This document shows positions 62,067-64,000 of a stretch of DNA of 64,000 nt, piece after piece (position 1 is the stretch's first letter; each line of letters opens with the position of its first letter). The stretch comes from Nocardiopsis sp. CC223A (GTDB taxonomy: Bacteria; Actinomycetota; Actinomycetes; Streptosporangiales; Streptosporangiaceae), in the NCBI RefSeq assembly GCF_030766825.1, contig NZ_JASFDV010000010.1, positions 52,652 to 116,651 on the forward strand. The letters are read 5' to 3'. The notes under the pieces were generated by a model. The model was not told the origin of the DNA and did not search any database. It saw only the letters and a program-made list of their open reading frames with translations. Made by a program: the position numbers and the translations under genes.

Positions 62067-62082
62067 GAACGTGTTGCTGACC

Positions 62083-62272
62083 CCGTACGGGAGAGTGCCC
62101 GCGCAGCCGGCGCGGGCCGCCGAAGGAGCAATCCCTCCCCGAAACAACCTCTCAGGCACAGCGGACCGTACGGGCGAGACCACTCTGGAAAGCAGGGACC
62201 GCAGTCCCTCGCCGAAGGTGCAAGCCACGCCGAGCGCGCGGCGAAGCTCTCAGGCACAGATGACAGAGGGGG
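62083..62272 (+). ncRNA. Tandem glycine riboswitch
   Basis: Two aptamers with the class signatures appear in order: GGGAGAGTGCC ... CGCCGAAGGAGCAA ... CTCTCAGGCAC (about 62,083-62,172) and CTGGAAAGC ... CGCCGAAGGTGCAAGCC ... CTCTCAGGCAC (about 62,185-62,265). Both contain the paired CGCCGAAGG-GCAA and CTCTCAGGCA-C elements. It ends within the gcvT leader, so it controls the glycine cleavage genes, turned on by glycine in known cases. The ATG at 62,276 sits 4 nt beyond it. Confidence 0.93.
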
Positions 62273-62323
62273 AGGATGGCAACGCCTATGCACGATACGA
62301 CGCCCATCCTCTCGGGAGTACCC

Positions 62324-63439
<1,116 letters not shown>

Positions 63440-63443
63440 GAAC

Positions 63444-63470
63444 GTGGGTCCCTCACCGACGGGACCCCAC
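63444..63470 (+). terminator. Intercistronic hairpin gcvT-gcvH
   Basis: GTGGGTCCC pairs with GGGACCCCAC (one bulge) around an 8-nt loop, 5 nt after the gcvT stop. It may attenuate or protect the gcvT message, leaving gcvH/downstream levels to differ. Confidence 0.5.
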
Positions 63471-63598
63471 TCGCCCCGCCCGGCCGAACCCCTGACCGGG
63501 GTCGGCACGGAACGGGGCGTGACCGGACGTAGGCCGGGCCGGGCGGCCGTCACCCGGCGGCGCGGCAGGAATGAAGAGAACCTCCAAGGAGAGTTGAA

Positions 63599-63976
63599 GT
63601 GAGCGTTCCCACGGAGCTGGGTTACACCGCCGAACACGAGTGGGTCTCGATCGAGGACGGGGTCGCAACGGTCGGCATCACGGCGTTCGCCGCCGAATCC
63701 CTCGGCGACATCGTCTATGTCGAGGCCCCCGCCGCCGGGACCGCGGTGAGCGCGGGCGAGACCTGCGGCGAGGTGGAGTCCACCAAGTCCGTCAGTGACA
63801 TCTACTCCCCCGTCGACGGCGAGGTCGTCGAGGTCAACGCGGACCTCGAAGGCGAGCCGGAGTCCATCAACTCCGACCCCTACGGCGCCTGGCTGTTCAA
63901 GGTGCGCCTGGCCGGGGAGCCCGGCGAGCTGCTCTCCGCGGAGGAGTACACCAAGCTGACCGAAGGCGAGGACTGA
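63599..63976 (+). CDS. gcvH: Glycine cleavage system H protein
   Basis: 125 residues, standard length, from a GTG with AAGGAG 8 nt upstream. The lipoyl-lysine motif [15 protein letters not shown] places the attachment site at Lys63. It shuttles the aminomethyl intermediate between the P, T and L proteins. A new start lies 7 nt after its stop. Confidence 0.97.
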   Translation: MSVPTELGYTAEHEWVSIEDGVATVGITAFAAESLGDIVYVEAPAAGTAVSAGETCGEVESTKSVSDIYSPVDGEVVEVNADLEGEPESINSDPYGAWLFKVRLAGEPGELLSAEEYTKLTEGED

Positions 63977-63982
63977 CCCCCG

Positions 63983-64000
63983 ATGGCCACCGACAACACG
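63983..64000 (+). CDS. Start of next gene in the gcv operon (cut by window edge)
   Basis: An ATG begins MATDNT 7 nt after the gcvH stop with GAGGAC upstream. Only six codons are visible; serine hydroxymethyltransferase or another glycine gene would be expected from this operon, but the identity cannot be shown. Confidence 0.4.

Overview
The window is chromosomal DNA of a high-GC actinomycete. Almost every gene shows strong G/C bias at third positions, GTG starts are common, ATGA start/stop overlaps are frequent, and several genes belong to families largely confined to actinomycetes (septum-formation domain lipoproteins, DUF1707, DUF6114/DUF6230, DUF4429-SHOCT, DUF4873, DUF574). The mix is most like Nocardiopsis or a close relative, but that is an inference from gene content. 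I see no integrase, transposase, plasmid gene or CRISPR array, so this is core or semi-core chromosome and not an island.

Layout. 1-5.3 kb: a five-gene family-5 (Dpp/Opp-type) ABC importer operon behind a large palindrome. 5.6-9.7 kb: secreted S33 peptidase, two septum-formation lipoproteins, two identical tRNA-Lys(CTT) genes and a small membrane protein. 10-12.2 kb: RpiR-type regulator and murQ (MurNAc-6-P etherase); the regulator's leader carries half of the importer palindrome. 12.2-17.5 kb: two DUF218 (SanA/ElyC-like) proteins around a DUF885 peptidase and an uncharacterised helical-repeat-like protein, then a DUF1707 protein. 17.5-18.3 kb: gene-poor. 18.3-24.3 kb: UvrD-like helicase, DUF6114/DUF6230 pair, cholesterol-oxidase-like GMC flavoenzyme. 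24.4-30.4 kb: MerR regulator divergent from an SDR / AurF-like di-iron oxygenase / Baeyer-Villiger monooxygenase / DUF4873 / alpha-beta hydrolase operon, which contains four tandem stem-loops with one shared loop sequence. 30.5-38.6 kb: decayed DUF574 methyltransferase, four-carbon-acid sugar kinase, an MFS / AfsA-like / HAD phosphatase / DUF2165 operon with a divergent TetR gene and three matching TetR-type palindromes, and a Gfo/Idh oxidoreductase. 38.8-42.2 kb: family-1 sugar ABC importer lacking its ATPase. 42.4-48.8 kb: fructosamine kinase, low-Mr tyrosine phosphatase, a phosphatase/kinase/response-regulator set, heme oxygenase. 48.9-57.7 kb: TetR, DEDD exonuclease, asparaginase, ferredoxin reductase and 3Fe-4S ferredoxin, DUF4173 protein, proline iminopeptidase, DUF4429-SHOCT protein. 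57.8-64 kb: acyl-CoA synthetase, DAHP synthase, a class D beta-lactamase-like lipoprotein without catalytic residues, and a tandem glycine riboswitch driving gcvT-gcvH and a following gene.

How the parts may work together. The importer, RpiR regulator and MurQ look like one cell-wall-recycling regulon joined by a shared operator core. The AfsA-like / phosphatase / exporter / TetR block resembles a small-signal synthesis-and-export unit. The MerR-linked block resembles an oxidative catabolic or tailoring pathway. The observations I consider most unusual are the constant-loop, variable-stem hairpin array at 27,361-27,526, the three-site TetR regulon around the AfsA-like operon, the dead class D beta-lactamase fold, and the dispersed hairpin repeat at 42.2 and 50.0 kb.
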